This document shows, in pieces, positions 18,791 through 27,977 of a stretch of DNA of 64,000 nt. Position numbers and translations under genes: made by a program. Origin of the DNA: Candidatus Poribacteria bacterium (GTDB lineage Bacteria > Poribacteria > WGA-4E > WGA-3G). The notes below the pieces were generated by a model. That model did no database searches. It saw only the letters and a program-made list of their open reading frames with translations, and had not been told where the DNA came from. Position 1 is the stretch's first letter, and each line of letters opens with the position of its first letter. The stretch spans positions 62,001 to 126,000 of the forward strand of contig JAJDTM010000005.1 in the NCBI GenBank assembly GCA_022827185.1, given 5' to 3'.

Positions 18791-20221
18791 CTAAACATCA
18801 ACACGGATGAAGGAAAGAAACGCACCAGCGAATAACACTACAAAAAACAGCAATAATAGCAGAATGTCCGTAGCTGCAGCGTTGTATGCTTCACTGAAAC
18901 TGATGCGGTCCTCAAATTTAGGGATTGATTCAAAGCGTACCGGCTTTTGTGATGTCCCTTCCTTGGGTCCGAGTGCATGTGGACTTTCTGGGTCGGCACG
19001 ATCGGTTTCAGTGAGAAACGTTCTGAATTCACCGGCGTATCGGCGCACCTGCTCTAAAAATTGGACGTGCCGTGTGAAACCAGTGCCAGCAAGGGATTCA
19101 ATGGCATAGCGGACGCTTGATGCAGGCGATATACGGGTTATGGATATCGCAAATTGGACCTGAGCAATCTGAGCGTCTAAGTGTTCTTCATTCAATTTCT
19201 CGTTATCTCTTGCATCTTCGGTGAGGTATTTCGACCACAATAACGTTTCCTCTGTTGCTGGAATCTCTCGCGAGGGTGTTTTACGCCAAAGTTCGTCGTA
19301 CTGCTCAAAAAAACGAGAGGCGAGGGACTGTTGGCGGGCGGCAAGTTCGTTATGAGTCATTGTCGGCTGTAAACCACTGGTAAGCGCGCCGATTGTGGTG
19401 GGTAATAGAACGACCCAAACAACCCAAATCAGTAGGAGAATCGTGAGGCTCGTTGACGAACTGCTCACACGAGAGGATATGAGCAGCCCCAACCCGAGAA
19501 AGATTGACACGTAAACAAAAGCAATGAAGACAATGACTCCCAATTGTCCCCACTCGCTCGCTGCCAATGGAACACTTCCTGAAGTGTAAAGCAGAAAAAG
19601 GTTAATTAATACGGCAATTAAAAAAGGGATACTGATAGTTATCAATGCTGCAAGAAATTTGCTTACCAATACAGTGCCACGTGAAATGCTATTGGATAGC
19701 GTCAGTCGTAACGTGCCGCGTTCTTGCTCCGAGGAGATTGTGTCGAAAGTGAACAGGATCGCAACTAAACTCAATGCTATGGAGATTATATCTCCCCAAT
19801 CAACGTTCGTGTAATCCGGCATAAGGTCCCATAGACTTGGGTTGGATTGTGGGTATTTCATTCGCCATGTCGTATTGATTGAAAAACGACTTGACGTCAT
19901 GAAGAGACCTTCGCCAACGCCGTCAGCGGATTCGGGTATAAACGTTTCACCGCCGTTCGCACAAAAGGAGAGTGGACAAGGTTTTTTGTAGAGAGGACCG
20001 GGGCCTTCTGTGAGCAGATTATACAGACTGTCTGCATTGGATCTCATTTTATCTAAAGATGCTGAGACCTTTTTCTGATATGCCGTTGATTGCGCTGTGT
20101 GTTCGCCAAGATATCCGATTGCGTTGACGATCATCAGTCCGATAAGCAATACCGTTGTGAAGGCGAACCGTAGACTGTTCAGATGGTCATAGAGCTCACG
20201 TTTCGTGATATGCCAAATCAT
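18791..20221 (-). CDS. ABC-2 type transporter permease A, module 3
   Basis: The protein has 476 residues from ATG 20221 (MIWHITKRELYDHLNSLRFA). A longer in-frame start at 20332 would run through tandem repeat DNA and is rejected. GCAAGGAAAATTAAAAAAATG supplies an AAGGA ribosome site. Topology is as in the other permeases A: DTISSEQERGTLRLTLSNSI is the ABC-2 motif, and several C-terminal helices end in LLLFFVVLFAGAFLSF. It is more distant than the module 1-2 pair, so this module split off earlier. Confidence 0.88.
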   Translation of the reverse strand: MIWHITKRELYDHLNSLRFAFTTVLLIGLMIVNAIGYLGEHTAQSTAYQKKVSASLDKMRSNADSLYNLLTEGPGPLYKKPCPLSFCANGGETFIPESADGVGEGLFMTSSRFSINTTWRMKYPQSNPSLWDLMPDYTNVDWGDIISIALSLVAILFTFDTISSEQERGTLRLTLSNSISRGTVLVSKFLAALITISIPFLIAVLINLFLLYTSGSVPLAASEWGQLGVIVFIAFVYVSIFLGLGLLISSRVSSSSTSLTILLLIWVVWVVLLPTTIGALTSGLQPTMTHNELAARQQSLASRFFEQYDELWRKTPSREIPATEETLLWSKYLTEDARDNEKLNEEHLDAQIAQVQFAISITRISPASSVRYAIESLAGTGFTRHVQFLEQVRRYAGEFRTFLTETDRADPESPHALGPKEGTSQKPVRFESIPKFEDRISFSEAYNAAATDILLLLLFFVVLFAGAFLSFIRVDV

Positions 20222-20456
20222 TTTTTTAATTTTCCTTGCGGTTCGGTCAGTTGAGACTTGGCAAGAACGTTCCTTTCCGTAACCCGCCCCGGCCCGTTGG
20301 TTGGGGCTACAAGTTTTGGCTGAGTCTTCCAAACCCCTCTTTTTAATTTTCCTTGCGGTTCGGTCAGCTGAGACTTGGCAAAGACGTTCCTTTCCGTAAC
20401 CCGCCCCGGCCCGTTAGTTGGGGCTGCGAGTCTTGGCTAAGTTTCCAAACCCCTCT
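20222..20456 (-). repeat. Tandem ~117-bp repeat carrying a recurring gene leader
   Basis: Two head-to-tail copies (about 20222-20338 and 20339-20456) differ at roughly a dozen positions. On the minus strand each runs from GAGGGGTTTGG through GGGGC...CGGGGCGGG to ACCGCAAGGAAAATTAAAA. The proximal copy ends exactly at the permease ATG and provides its ribosome site. The same ending precedes the start codons at 40138 and 44782. Confidence 0.8.
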
Positions 20457-20503
20457 TGACTCTCACTGTGAGGCAAGCCGATAACTGATGACCGAAAACT
20501 ATT
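20457..20503. repeat. Partial palindromic repeat (ACTCTCACTGTGAGGCAA core)
   Basis: This short remnant contains CTCTCACTGTGAGGCAA and CGATAACTGATGACCGAAAACTATTC. The same core, CTCTCACTGCGAGGCAA, occurs inside the larger array at 55064-55179, so the two are members of one repeat family. Confidence 0.6.
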
Positions 20504-22018
20504 CTATACTTCCTGCCGTACGAAGATTAAAAACGTCGTCATAAACAACGCAACGTTAATGAGAAACAGGCAGGCAATATTACCGCTGGCATGTTTTACG
20601 TTGGTTGAAACATCTGCACGATGATAAGAAAACTGAGGTAAATCGCTCCAATCAACCTTTCCTTGGTCAATGGAGAACCATTTCCGGGAAGAAAAGGCTT
20701 TCTTATCATAAAAATAATCGATAATCGTTTGCCGATACTGCTGGACTGTTGTGATAAAATTCTCAATGCCGTAGAAATCTGTTCCTGCCCACGCTTCGGT
20801 TGCGAAATCATACATTGATGCTGGTGAAAGTCGCATCAGATTTTTCGCCACATTTGCTTTGCGAACATAGACGTGATCTAAAGTTTTTTGTCGAACCTGC
20901 CATGTTTTCTCCGCTGCGCGGATGCGTCGCGGTTCTGAGAATTGAAAGTAATCTTTGACATGCGGAATCTGTGGTTCTGAATCTGGATCGATACGCGTCC
21001 AAAGACGGGTTTCTACCTTAAAATACTTGAGTGTTATCGGGTCGGAGATCTGATAAGCACCGTAACTTCCTGAAGGCGGTACATTGAAATTCGGATCTTC
21101 CCCGTCAACACTATCGTTCCTCAAGAAATCTGTCTGCTCTCTTTCAAATGCTTCCCAGATCTGCTCAATTTCACGATAGGCGGCTTCCAATTGAGAAGGT
21201 GTCTGCCAAAGTCGATTGACCGTAAATACACTTAGACTTGGATAGATCAGGACAAGGGTGCTCCATATCACCATTGAAAGCATCAAGGCGGTCGCAGTTC
21301 GGCGGGTGACCACAGAGATTAACAATCCTATCAGATAGAAAACGGAGAGATAGATGATTGAGGTGAACAAAATACCACTAATCCGGAACCAATCATCGCC
21401 ACTCAGCGAAATTGACCCCGACACAGAAAATAGGATCAATGCAAGTAACAAACTCATGACTACGGGAAGAATCAGACAAGCCATCGCACTGATATACTTT
21501 GCCAACAGAATAATAGGACGACTGACGGAGTTTGCCATCGTCAAGCGGAGCGTACCTGCTTCCCGTTCCCCGGCGATTGCATCGTGGGCGAAAAGTAGTG
21601 CCAGTAGGCTGAGAATTACCTGAAAGATCAAAACGAGATCGACACTGGAAAATAGGTTGAGGAAAGGATTATCTGCGCTGTGGGATCTGGTGTCCCAAAG
21701 GGTTGGCACAAAGGTATGACTGGCAGTGATGGAGTTGCCGAGCCGTCGATCCAGACCTGCATTGAAAATACTCAGTGGATTGGGTGGTCGGTCTACAAGG
21801 ATTTCTCCTTCCACCTCTGAATAGGTGCTTGCTCTTTTTAAAAACTTCTGATAATGTTGCTTCACTGCGGTATCGTAGCTGATCAGGCGACGTTCATAAT
21901 CAGCAATCAGCACAACGGTATTCGCAACGACCAGCGACAGCGTGACAACCATTGCAACGAGAAACCGAAATGTCATGAGGTTGGCGAGCAATTCTCGCCG
22001 AATGAGTGTCAGGCACAT
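20504..22018 (-). CDS. ABC-2 type transporter permease B, module 3
   Basis: The protein has 504 residues. It opens MCLTLIRRELLANLMTFRFL and keeps the permease B layout: one N-terminal helix, external loop, block of helices with AIAGEREAGTLRLTMANSVSR, long external loop, C-terminal helix. It starts 11 bp after the stop of the TPR-TlpA gene rather than the sigma gene, so the gene order differs from modules 1 and 2. Integral membrane; partner probably the permease at 18791. Confidence 0.88.
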   Translation of the reverse strand: MCLTLIRRELLANLMTFRFLVAMVVTLSLVVANTVVLIADYERRLISYDTAVKQHYQKFLKRASTYSEVEGEILVDRPPNPLSIFNAGLDRRLGNSITASHTFVPTLWDTRSHSADNPFLNLFSSVDLVLIFQVILSLLALLFAHDAIAGEREAGTLRLTMANSVSRPIILLAKYISAMACLILPVVMSLLLALILFSVSGSISLSGDDWFRISGILFTSIIYLSVFYLIGLLISVVTRRTATALMLSMVIWSTLVLIYPSLSVFTVNRLWQTPSQLEAAYREIEQIWEAFEREQTDFLRNDSVDGEDPNFNVPPSGSYGAYQISDPITLKYFKVETRLWTRIDPDSEPQIPHVKDYFQFSEPRRIRAAEKTWQVRQKTLDHVYVRKANVAKNLMRLSPASMYDFATEAWAGTDFYGIENFITTVQQYRQTIIDYFYDKKAFSSRKWFSIDQGKVDWSDLPQFSYHRADVSTNVKHASGNIACLFLINVALFMTTFLIFVRQEV

Positions 22019-22029
22019 TGCATTATCGC

Positions 22030-23709
22030 CTAATCTGAGAGAAGAGCTTCAACCATCCAAATTAAGGGTTGACCTTTTATGAGATGTGAACCTAAAAAAC
22101 TGTATTGCCAATTCCCGGCTTTATCAATCAGAATAAAAAAGGGTATTCCTTTAAACTGATAAGCCTTCCTCAACTGTTGCTTCCGGTCAAGCAGAACGGG
22201 CCAGGGCTGTTGATGTTCATCTAAAGACTTCCGCACCTGTTCAGGGGTTTCGCCGTCATTGATGCCCCAGATGACAACATCATCGTTTTCGCTGAAGTGC
22301 TTGTAGACGATTTTAACCTCCGGGATCGATATGTTGCACGGACCACACCACGAAGCCCCAACATCGAGTAAAACGACCTTTCCAGCCATCGCTGATAGTG
22401 AGTGGGTCTCCCCTTCCAGCGTTTCTAACCGAAAGTCTGTTGCTTTCTCATTGCGTCTGTTCTTGATAAATTCCTGACGGAATTTATCAAGATCCGCTGC
22501 TTCTCGGATGCGGTATTCGGCTTCGGTGTCTTTGAGGAATGCCGCAAGTGTATTAGCAGTCTCTCCTCTCGCCATTTGATCGTAAACGCGTTTCAATCCT
22601 GCCTGAGCCTCAGCGTGCGGCTTCGGTGCAAAGTGTGCATCGGCATAGTAGCGTCTGGCGGTTTCCCATTCACCGATTCTTTCTGCTGATTGTCCGACCA
22701 TCCAGAAATAATTGATGGCCCGCTCGTTGAACCGCTTCCAGAGTGATTCCGAAAAATCGGGTGCGTTTGCGAGAAGCCCATCGTATGCTTCTTTCCACTG
22801 TTCCTGCCGAAGATGGATTTCCGCACGCAAGCGCGAGATGTCCTTGCGCGCCTCTTCTACAGACCCTTTGCTGCGTTTAATCCATGTCTGTTCTTCTTCC
22901 TCGCCTAATCTGGTTTCGGCACGTTCTAAAATTTCCAACGCCTTGTCTAATCCGTTGTTATGCTTAAGCCGTGCCTCAACCGCTACAACATAAGCCCATA
23001 CCAAACCTTGTTGTGTATTTTGACAATAAACGAGATGTGCTTTCAAATATCGATCAATAAGTTCGCCAAGGGTGTTATCACTTACCAGAGAGCGGTCCTC
23101 TTCGGCTAACCACAGCATTTCTTCATAAGCTAACAAATACCAAGATAATACTGGAACATCCGAGGCGGTAAACTCATCAATGACGCGTTGGTAATAGTGC
23201 CACTTTTGAGGTGCCTTTTCGCTCCGTTCCGCTAATCCTAAGAGGGCAAGCAGATGAAGTTCGGTTTTGGGGTATTGCAACATCTTATCAAACAAACTGC
23301 TTGGGACATTCTTGACACCGTCGGGAAGATGTCTATATCCCCAGTGGGCAGCGTTTAATATTTCCAGGGTTTCTGGGTGTGTTTGCAGTAGTGCTTCGAT
23401 TTCAGAAACAATCCTTTTTTTCGCATCCGCCTCTGAAAACATCTTGACTATCAATCTCCATCGAGCGTCATAAGCCTCAAGGTCCACCGGATCGGATTTT
23501 AGGGCACGCTCACTGATCTCTAAAACCTTATCGAAGTCACCCGACTTCTGGTGGTTTTTGATTTGCGTGGCTAAATCCTGCTTTTTTTTATTTCCTTTTT
23601 CAGTTGCCGCGAACGCTTCTTTGATGCCCTGCGTCCAAAACAGCGCACCCAAAATAGACAGACAGCAGAGCAAAAGCGTACCCAGTATTGTCCGACTTGA
23701 AAACTTCAT
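22030..23709 (-). CDS. TPR-like protein with TlpA-type thioredoxin domain, membrane-anchored or exported form
   Basis: The protein has about 559 residues from ATG 23709; AAAGGAGG lies 6 nt upstream, so the longer start at 23727 is rejected. A signal peptide or anchor (ILGTLLLCCLSILGALFW) precedes AFAA, a plausible signal-peptidase site. The helical repeat region matches the sigma fusions. The C-terminal redoxin has an intact ASWCGPCN motif and IPEVKIVYKHF, and the cis-proline segment reads KGIPFFILIDK. It should act outside the cytoplasm as a thiol-disulfide reductase, in contrast to the cytoplasmic paralogue at 11753. Confidence 0.88.
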   Translation of the reverse strand: MKFSSRTILGTLLLCCLSILGALFWTQGIKEAFAATEKGNKKKQDLATQIKNHQKSGDFDKVLEISERALKSDPVDLEAYDARWRLIVKMFSEADAKKRIVSEIEALLQTHPETLEILNAAHWGYRHLPDGVKNVPSSLFDKMLQYPKTELHLLALLGLAERSEKAPQKWHYYQRVIDEFTASDVPVLSWYLLAYEEMLWLAEEDRSLVSDNTLGELIDRYLKAHLVYCQNTQQGLVWAYVVAVEARLKHNNGLDKALEILERAETRLGEEEEQTWIKRSKGSVEEARKDISRLRAEIHLRQEQWKEAYDGLLANAPDFSESLWKRFNERAINYFWMVGQSAERIGEWETARRYYADAHFAPKPHAEAQAGLKRVYDQMARGETANTLAAFLKDTEAEYRIREAADLDKFRQEFIKNRRNEKATDFRLETLEGETHSLSAMAGKVVLLDVGASWCGPCNISIPEVKIVYKHFSENDDVVIWGINDGETPEQVRKSLDEHQQPWPVLLDRKQQLRKAYQFKGIPFFILIDKAGNWQYSFLGSHLIKGQPLIWMVEALLSD

Positions 23710-23748
23710 AGATTCCTCCTTTAGCATAATCGTATTTTGAGATATGAT

Positions 23749-25767
23749 CTAATCTGATAGCAGTGCTTCAATCAGCCAGATTAAAGGCTGACCGCTTATG
23801 GAATCCAGATCTCTACAACTGTATTGCCAATTCCCGGCTTTATCAATCAAGATAAAACATGGGATTCCTATAAACTGATACGCTTTTCTCACTTCCCCAT
23901 GCGGATCGAGCAAGATTGGCCAGGGCACATGATGTCGATCTATAAACTTCCGTGCTTGGTACGTAGTTTTACCATCATTGACACCCAAGATGACCACATC
24001 ATCGGCTTTGCTGAAGTGCTCGTAGACAATTTTAACTTCTGGAATCTGCCTGTTGTGTACCCGAGTCCTCGAAGACCCGATTTCCAGCAAAACAACCTTC
24101 CCAGCCATCGCTGATAGCGAGTAGATCTCGCCTTGCAAAGTTTGTAGACGGAAATCCGTCGCTTTCTTATTCAGTTTGTTTATGATAAGTTTCTGACGAA
24201 TTTTTTCGCGATCGGTCTCTTCTCGAATCCGGTATTCGGTTTCTGCCGCTTTGAGGAATACTTCAAACGTATCGGTAGACCTTCGTTCGATTTGGTTATA
24301 GATCCGTTTCAAACCTGTTCGGGCTTCGGCGTGAGGTGTCGGTGCAAAGTGTGCATCGGTATAGTAGCGTCTGGCGGTTTCCCAATCTCCTATGCCTTCT
24401 GCTGAGCGTCCCAGCATATAGAAATAATTGAGGGTCCGCTCGTTGAACCTTGCCCAGAGGGATTCCAGATAATCCGGTGCATTTGTGCTAAGCGCGTCAT
24501 ACGCTTCTTCCCACCGTTCCTGCTGGAGGTAGATTTCAGCGCGTAAACGCGATATCCTCTTGTGCTCTTTTTCTACGGATCCTTTGTTGTTTTCTACGAG
24601 CCACTTCTGTTCCTCTGCCTCACCCAATCTGATTTCAGCACGTTCTAAAATTTCATAAGCTTTGTCTAATCGGTTATTAAACTTCAGCCGCCATTCAACG
24701 GTTGCAGTATAAGCCCAGCCGAAATACTGCTGTGTATCTTCACAGTAAGCAAGATGTGCCTTTAAGAGTCCATCAGTAAGTTCATCAAGGTAGTCATCAC
24801 TTGCCAGAGAGCGGTCGGCCTCGGCTAACCTCAGCATTTCCTCATAAGCTAACATATACCAAGATAATTCTGGGGCATCTGAGACGGTAAACGCATTAAT
24901 GACGCACTGGTAATAGTACCACTTTTGATGGACATCTTCGCTCCGTTCAGCTAACCCTAAGAGTGCTGTCAGATAAACTTCAGTCCTGGGGTATTGCAAC
25001 ATCTTATCAAACAAACTGTTTGGGACATTCTTTGTGCGGCCAGGGAGGGACATATATCCCCAGTAGGCAGTGTCTAACACTTCCAGATTTTCTGGATGTG
25101 CCCTCAGTAACGTTTCGATTTCGGGGTAAATCCTTTTTCTCGCCTCTTCTTCTGGGAGCGTCTCGGCTATCAGTTTCCATTGAGAAAGGTAAGTTTCCAA
25201 GTCCATAGTTAAAAGCTCCTGATCTACTTGTAAACGTTTTCGTGCCCGGTGGAGCCGACTCACAATGGTGTTCACCGGTACATTCAAAAGTTCACCTATT
25301 TCCTTTGTTGGCATTTCACCCAGATAGTAGAGGGTCATCACCTCGCGTTCACTCTCTGGCAGTTTTGCGAGAAGTTCTTCAGCGATTTCATAACGACGCT
25401 CGATTGCTTCTGTCTCGCGCTGCTCCGATACATAACGTTCGTAAGTCAAGTTATCTATTTTTTTTATAGACGGGGCATCCAGCGGTTGCATCGTAGGTTT
25501 TCGCTTTCGCATCCAAGCAATGCAAAGCCGATTCGCAATGACATAGAGCCACCCAGTAAATTGACTGGGGTCCTTGAGCGTCGAAAGTTTTTCATAAGCT
25601 TGGAGGAAAGTGTCTTGTGTAATCTCTTCAGCATAGTGAAAATCACCGATCTTCCGCCACACGAGGGTGTGAACACTTTTTTGATACTTTTGGACTAAAA
25701 TGTTAAACGCCTCATCGTCGCCTGATAAGATTTTGTGAATTAACCGAACATCGTCTTCTCTTTCCAC
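23749..25767 (-). CDS. ECF sigma factor fused to helical repeats and a degenerate thioredoxin domain, module 3
   Basis: The protein has about 672 residues from a GTG at 25767, chosen because AGGAG lies 8 nt before it and because it aligns with the MEREDDVQ start of module 2. Sigma region 2 reads HYAEEITQDTFLQAYEKLST and region 4 reads TKEIGELLNVPVNTIVSRLH. The linker between sigma and helical parts is ~15 residues shorter than in modules 1 and 2. The redoxin site is GSSRTRVHNRQIPEVK, without cysteines, but GIPCFILIDK is kept. It is the first gene of module 3. Confidence 0.86.
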   Translation of the reverse strand: MEREDDVRLIHKILSGDDEAFNILVQKYQKSVHTLVWRKIGDFHYAEEITQDTFLQAYEKLSTLKDPSQFTGWLYVIANRLCIAWMRKRKPTMQPLDAPSIKKIDNLTYERYVSEQRETEAIERRYEIAEELLAKLPESEREVMTLYYLGEMPTKEIGELLNVPVNTIVSRLHRARKRLQVDQELLTMDLETYLSQWKLIAETLPEEEARKRIYPEIETLLRAHPENLEVLDTAYWGYMSLPGRTKNVPNSLFDKMLQYPRTEVYLTALLGLAERSEDVHQKWYYYQCVINAFTVSDAPELSWYMLAYEEMLRLAEADRSLASDDYLDELTDGLLKAHLAYCEDTQQYFGWAYTATVEWRLKFNNRLDKAYEILERAEIRLGEAEEQKWLVENNKGSVEKEHKRISRLRAEIYLQQERWEEAYDALSTNAPDYLESLWARFNERTLNYFYMLGRSAEGIGDWETARRYYTDAHFAPTPHAEARTGLKRIYNQIERRSTDTFEVFLKAAETEYRIREETDREKIRQKLIINKLNKKATDFRLQTLQGEIYSLSAMAGKVVLLEIGSSRTRVHNRQIPEVKIVYEHFSKADDVVILGVNDGKTTYQARKFIDRHHVPWPILLDPHGEVRKAYQFIGIPCFILIDKAGNWQYSCRDLDSISGQPLIWLIEALLSD

Positions 25768-26498
25768 GAAATTTTCTCCTAACAAAGAGTCGCCAGTTAT
25801 CGGTTGTCAGTCGTCAGTTGCGGTAGTAATAGTCAATTAAACTACTACAAGAGATTAACTGACAATTGAAGACGCTGACTCCGATAACTGTTCTATTGCT
25901 TATTAAAGACGCGATTTCGGGCAGAAGATATTGCATAATCTGAAAAAGTAGCATAGTTATCAGTTTTCAGAGGAATAGTTTTCAGTTATCAGTTATCAGT
26001 TATCAGTTAAGAGGTATGCTGTAGCACGAACAACAAAAGCAATACGCAGAAATACGCAGAAACACTCTATCAATACGCAGAAATACCCAAGCAAAAACAC
26101 TATAAGTGATTAACTGATAACTTCCTGGCACGGCCTAACAGGAAACCATGCTACATGGATATTGAAAAGCATTCAATCAGAAATGGTATAATTCGCAGGT
26201 TTTATGCTTTCTGTTACAGACCCGGTGCGGTTAGAATGCACGTCGCATTTGGGTGAGTACACCGCAAAACACGCACCTACCGGTCCTGGGGGGCTTCAAA
26301 TTTGGGTAAAAAATGGAAAACTGAATAGCCCTGGTATAAGAAAAGATGGTTGGGGAAGAATTGCGCGTTGTGTTCAGGTTGTTTGAAAGAGAGTTGAGTT
26401 ACCTTAAGATACTAAGGCTGTCCAGTTGTCCGAGGTGGATAACTCAACAGCCTTAGATAAGATGCGCGGTTAAAAAACCGTGCTAAGAGAGAAATGCT
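25768..26498. other. Intergenic region of dispersed repeats and hairpins
   Basis: The region contains a 97-bp element with perfect 10-bp inverted ends (25794-25803 CAGTTATCGG and 25881-25890 CCGATAACTG), a block matching the sigma-gene leaders (25899-25946), a CAGTTATCAGTT tandem run (about 25984-26008), AATACGCAGA repeats (26041-26088), a 22-bp sequence starting GCCTAACAGG (26133-26154) found again at 36187, and a 10-bp inverted repeat CTAAGGCTGT (26412-26421 and 26447-26456). A 60-codon plus-strand frame at 26204-26386 has no ribosome site or family resemblance; I do not call it. Confidence 0.7.
26464..26483 (-). terminator. Hairpin downstream of the DUF4159 gene
   Basis: GCGCGGTT-AAAA-AACCGTGC pairs over 8 bp with one G-U type mismatch, 15 nt after the stop codon of the gene at 26499. 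There is no long U run, so it is only a probable terminator. Confidence 0.5.
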
Positions 26499-27977
26499 CT
26501 ATTCAAAACCGCCGACTTTCGCTGCTTCAGGTGCGCGTGTCGGGAGTTCTTTTTTCGCTAACGTGTCTTCAGGCACATAATTGGAGTAGTCAGAGATATC
26601 ACCGTGCGTCAACGCGTATACTACGACGTTTGTCATGAAACGATAGACACCGGGTGAATAGTGGACACTCCGTGTCGGGAGACTGACAGACTCCATTGCG
26701 CACATGTAGTCACGACGGACAACGATAACGGACAACTTTTCACCGACAGAGATACCTTCGAGGTAGTTCCGTTTCGGTGGACGTGTGCCCCACCAGAAGA
26801 TGTCGAATCCGACTGGAGGTCCGCCCATTTCATAGAAGTTGTCATAGACTTCGTGATCGTTAGCGATCCGTTCAATCTGATACTCAGGCATAACGTAACG
26901 CATCTGTGCAAGGAAGAGACGAATCATCGCCTGCGCGGGTGCGTTCACACCGCAGTCGTCAAAGACAAGGAATCCACCTTTTTCGACGAGGTAGCGGCGC
27001 ATACCGGCAGCTTCAGTCTCAGTGAGACGGCTGTCCATTTTACCACCACCATACTGCCGTCCGAGCAAGTTACGCGAACGGACGAGAGACGGATCGTGTC
27101 CTGTCATAAAGACAAAGGGTGTTTTGAAGAGGTTAGCATCGGTAAGTTTCAATGCGCCGCCTTCAACGTTCATGTCGGTTTTGATTTTGGTACGTTCGTT
27201 GAGCCACTTCGTCAATGCGTTGAGTGAAGAAGCATCTGCCCACCAGTCAGAGAGACTGTGTCGGATCCGTGTGAAACGGAATACGCCGCGGATGTCTTTA
27301 CCTTTACCGATAACGCGACCACCGGGTTCGCCTCTCGGCAGGGGTGGCACTTCGACGTTACCGAGGGTGATGTTTTCAACGACATCGCCAAGGGCATCGC
27401 GTGCGGCACCGACGTTCTCGACCATTGCGAGACCGGGTGGACGTTCAAAAGCGACTTTTACCTGTACTGCGGTGCCAGCGACACCACGACCGATGTTAGC
27501 CGGTCCGGCGGAGGGGGCACTTGCGACAGGTGCGGAGAACGCCAAGGCACCGGGAGCATCCGATACGGGTAGATCCGTATGTGTTACAACCGTCGGTACG
27601 GGTGCGTTTGGTGTAACCACTTTCGGTACATTCGGGTTGATCGGCGCGTCAACTTTGACGGTCTGGTTTGAGAATTCGAGTACCGTCTGCGGTTGGAAGC
27701 TGGACTTCGCGACAAACGCAGTCGTTACACGCGGTTGCACCTGAACCTGTTCGACAACGACCGTGTTTTGTGTCGGGACAGTCGGCTTAATAACCGGCTT
27801 TACGACGGGTTTCCGTACCTTAGGCTTCGGTGGCTCCTTGGGCTGGAGCACTTCAGCTCCGACGAGGTCTTTGAACTGTTCCGTTTGCGTGACCAAGTAA
27901 ATGCCAGCAACGAAAATGATGACCGCGTGGAGTATCAATGAAGTCATAAAGGCACCAGAGGTTCTTTTTACGCTCAT
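26499..27977 (-). CDS. Membrane-anchored DUF4159 protein with TonB-like N-terminus
   Basis: The protein has 492 residues. One N-terminal membrane helix (SLILHAVIIFVAGIYLV) is followed by a proline/lysine/valine-rich periplasmic spacer (about 45-200; PKEPPKPKVRKPVVKPV) of the TonB type, then a C-terminal DUF4159 domain (about 235-470) with YLVEKGGFLVFDDCG and HYSPGVYRFMTNVVVYALTHG. DUF4159 proteins are putative periplasmic proteins, often near VWA and MoxR genes in other genomes; here they lie apart. GGAGG stands 8 nt before the ATG. Confidence 0.83.
   Translation of the reverse strand: MSVKRTSGAFMTSLILHAVIIFVAGIYLVTQTEQFKDLVGAEVLQPKEPPKPKVRKPVVKPVIKPTVPTQNTVVVEQVQVQPRVTTAFVAKSSFQPQTVLEFSNQTVKVDAPINPNVPKVVTPNAPVPTVVTHTDLPVSDAPGALAFSAPVASAPSAGPANIGRGVAGTAVQVKVAFERPPGLAMVENVGAARDALGDVVENITLGNVEVPPLPRGEPGGRVIGKGKDIRGVFRFTRIRHSLSDWWADASSLNALTKWLNERTKIKTDMNVEGGALKLTDANLFKTPFVFMTGHDPSLVRSRNLLGRQYGGGKMDSRLTETEAAGMRRYLVEKGGFLVFDDCGVNAPAQAMIRLFLAQMRYVMPEYQIERIANDHEVYDNFYEMGGPPVGFDIFWWGTRPPKRNYLEGISVGEKLSVIVVRRDYMCAMESVSLPTRSVHYSPGVYRFMTNVVVYALTHGDISDYSNYVPEDTLAKKELPTRAPEAAKVGGFE

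Noticed and set aside
25978..26088. CRISPR array
   Set aside because: The CAGTTATCAG and AATACGCAGA repeats are 7-12 bp, tandem or nearly so, with no uniform spacers and no cas genes.
26204..26386. Small gene of 60 codons
   Set aside because: It lies in repeat-rich DNA with no ribosome site and no similarity I recognise.
27022..27744. A 240-codon plus-strand frame inside the DUF4159 gene
   Set aside because: It is antisense to a well-supported coding region, low in complexity (Thr/Arg/Ser/Pro) and resembles no family.
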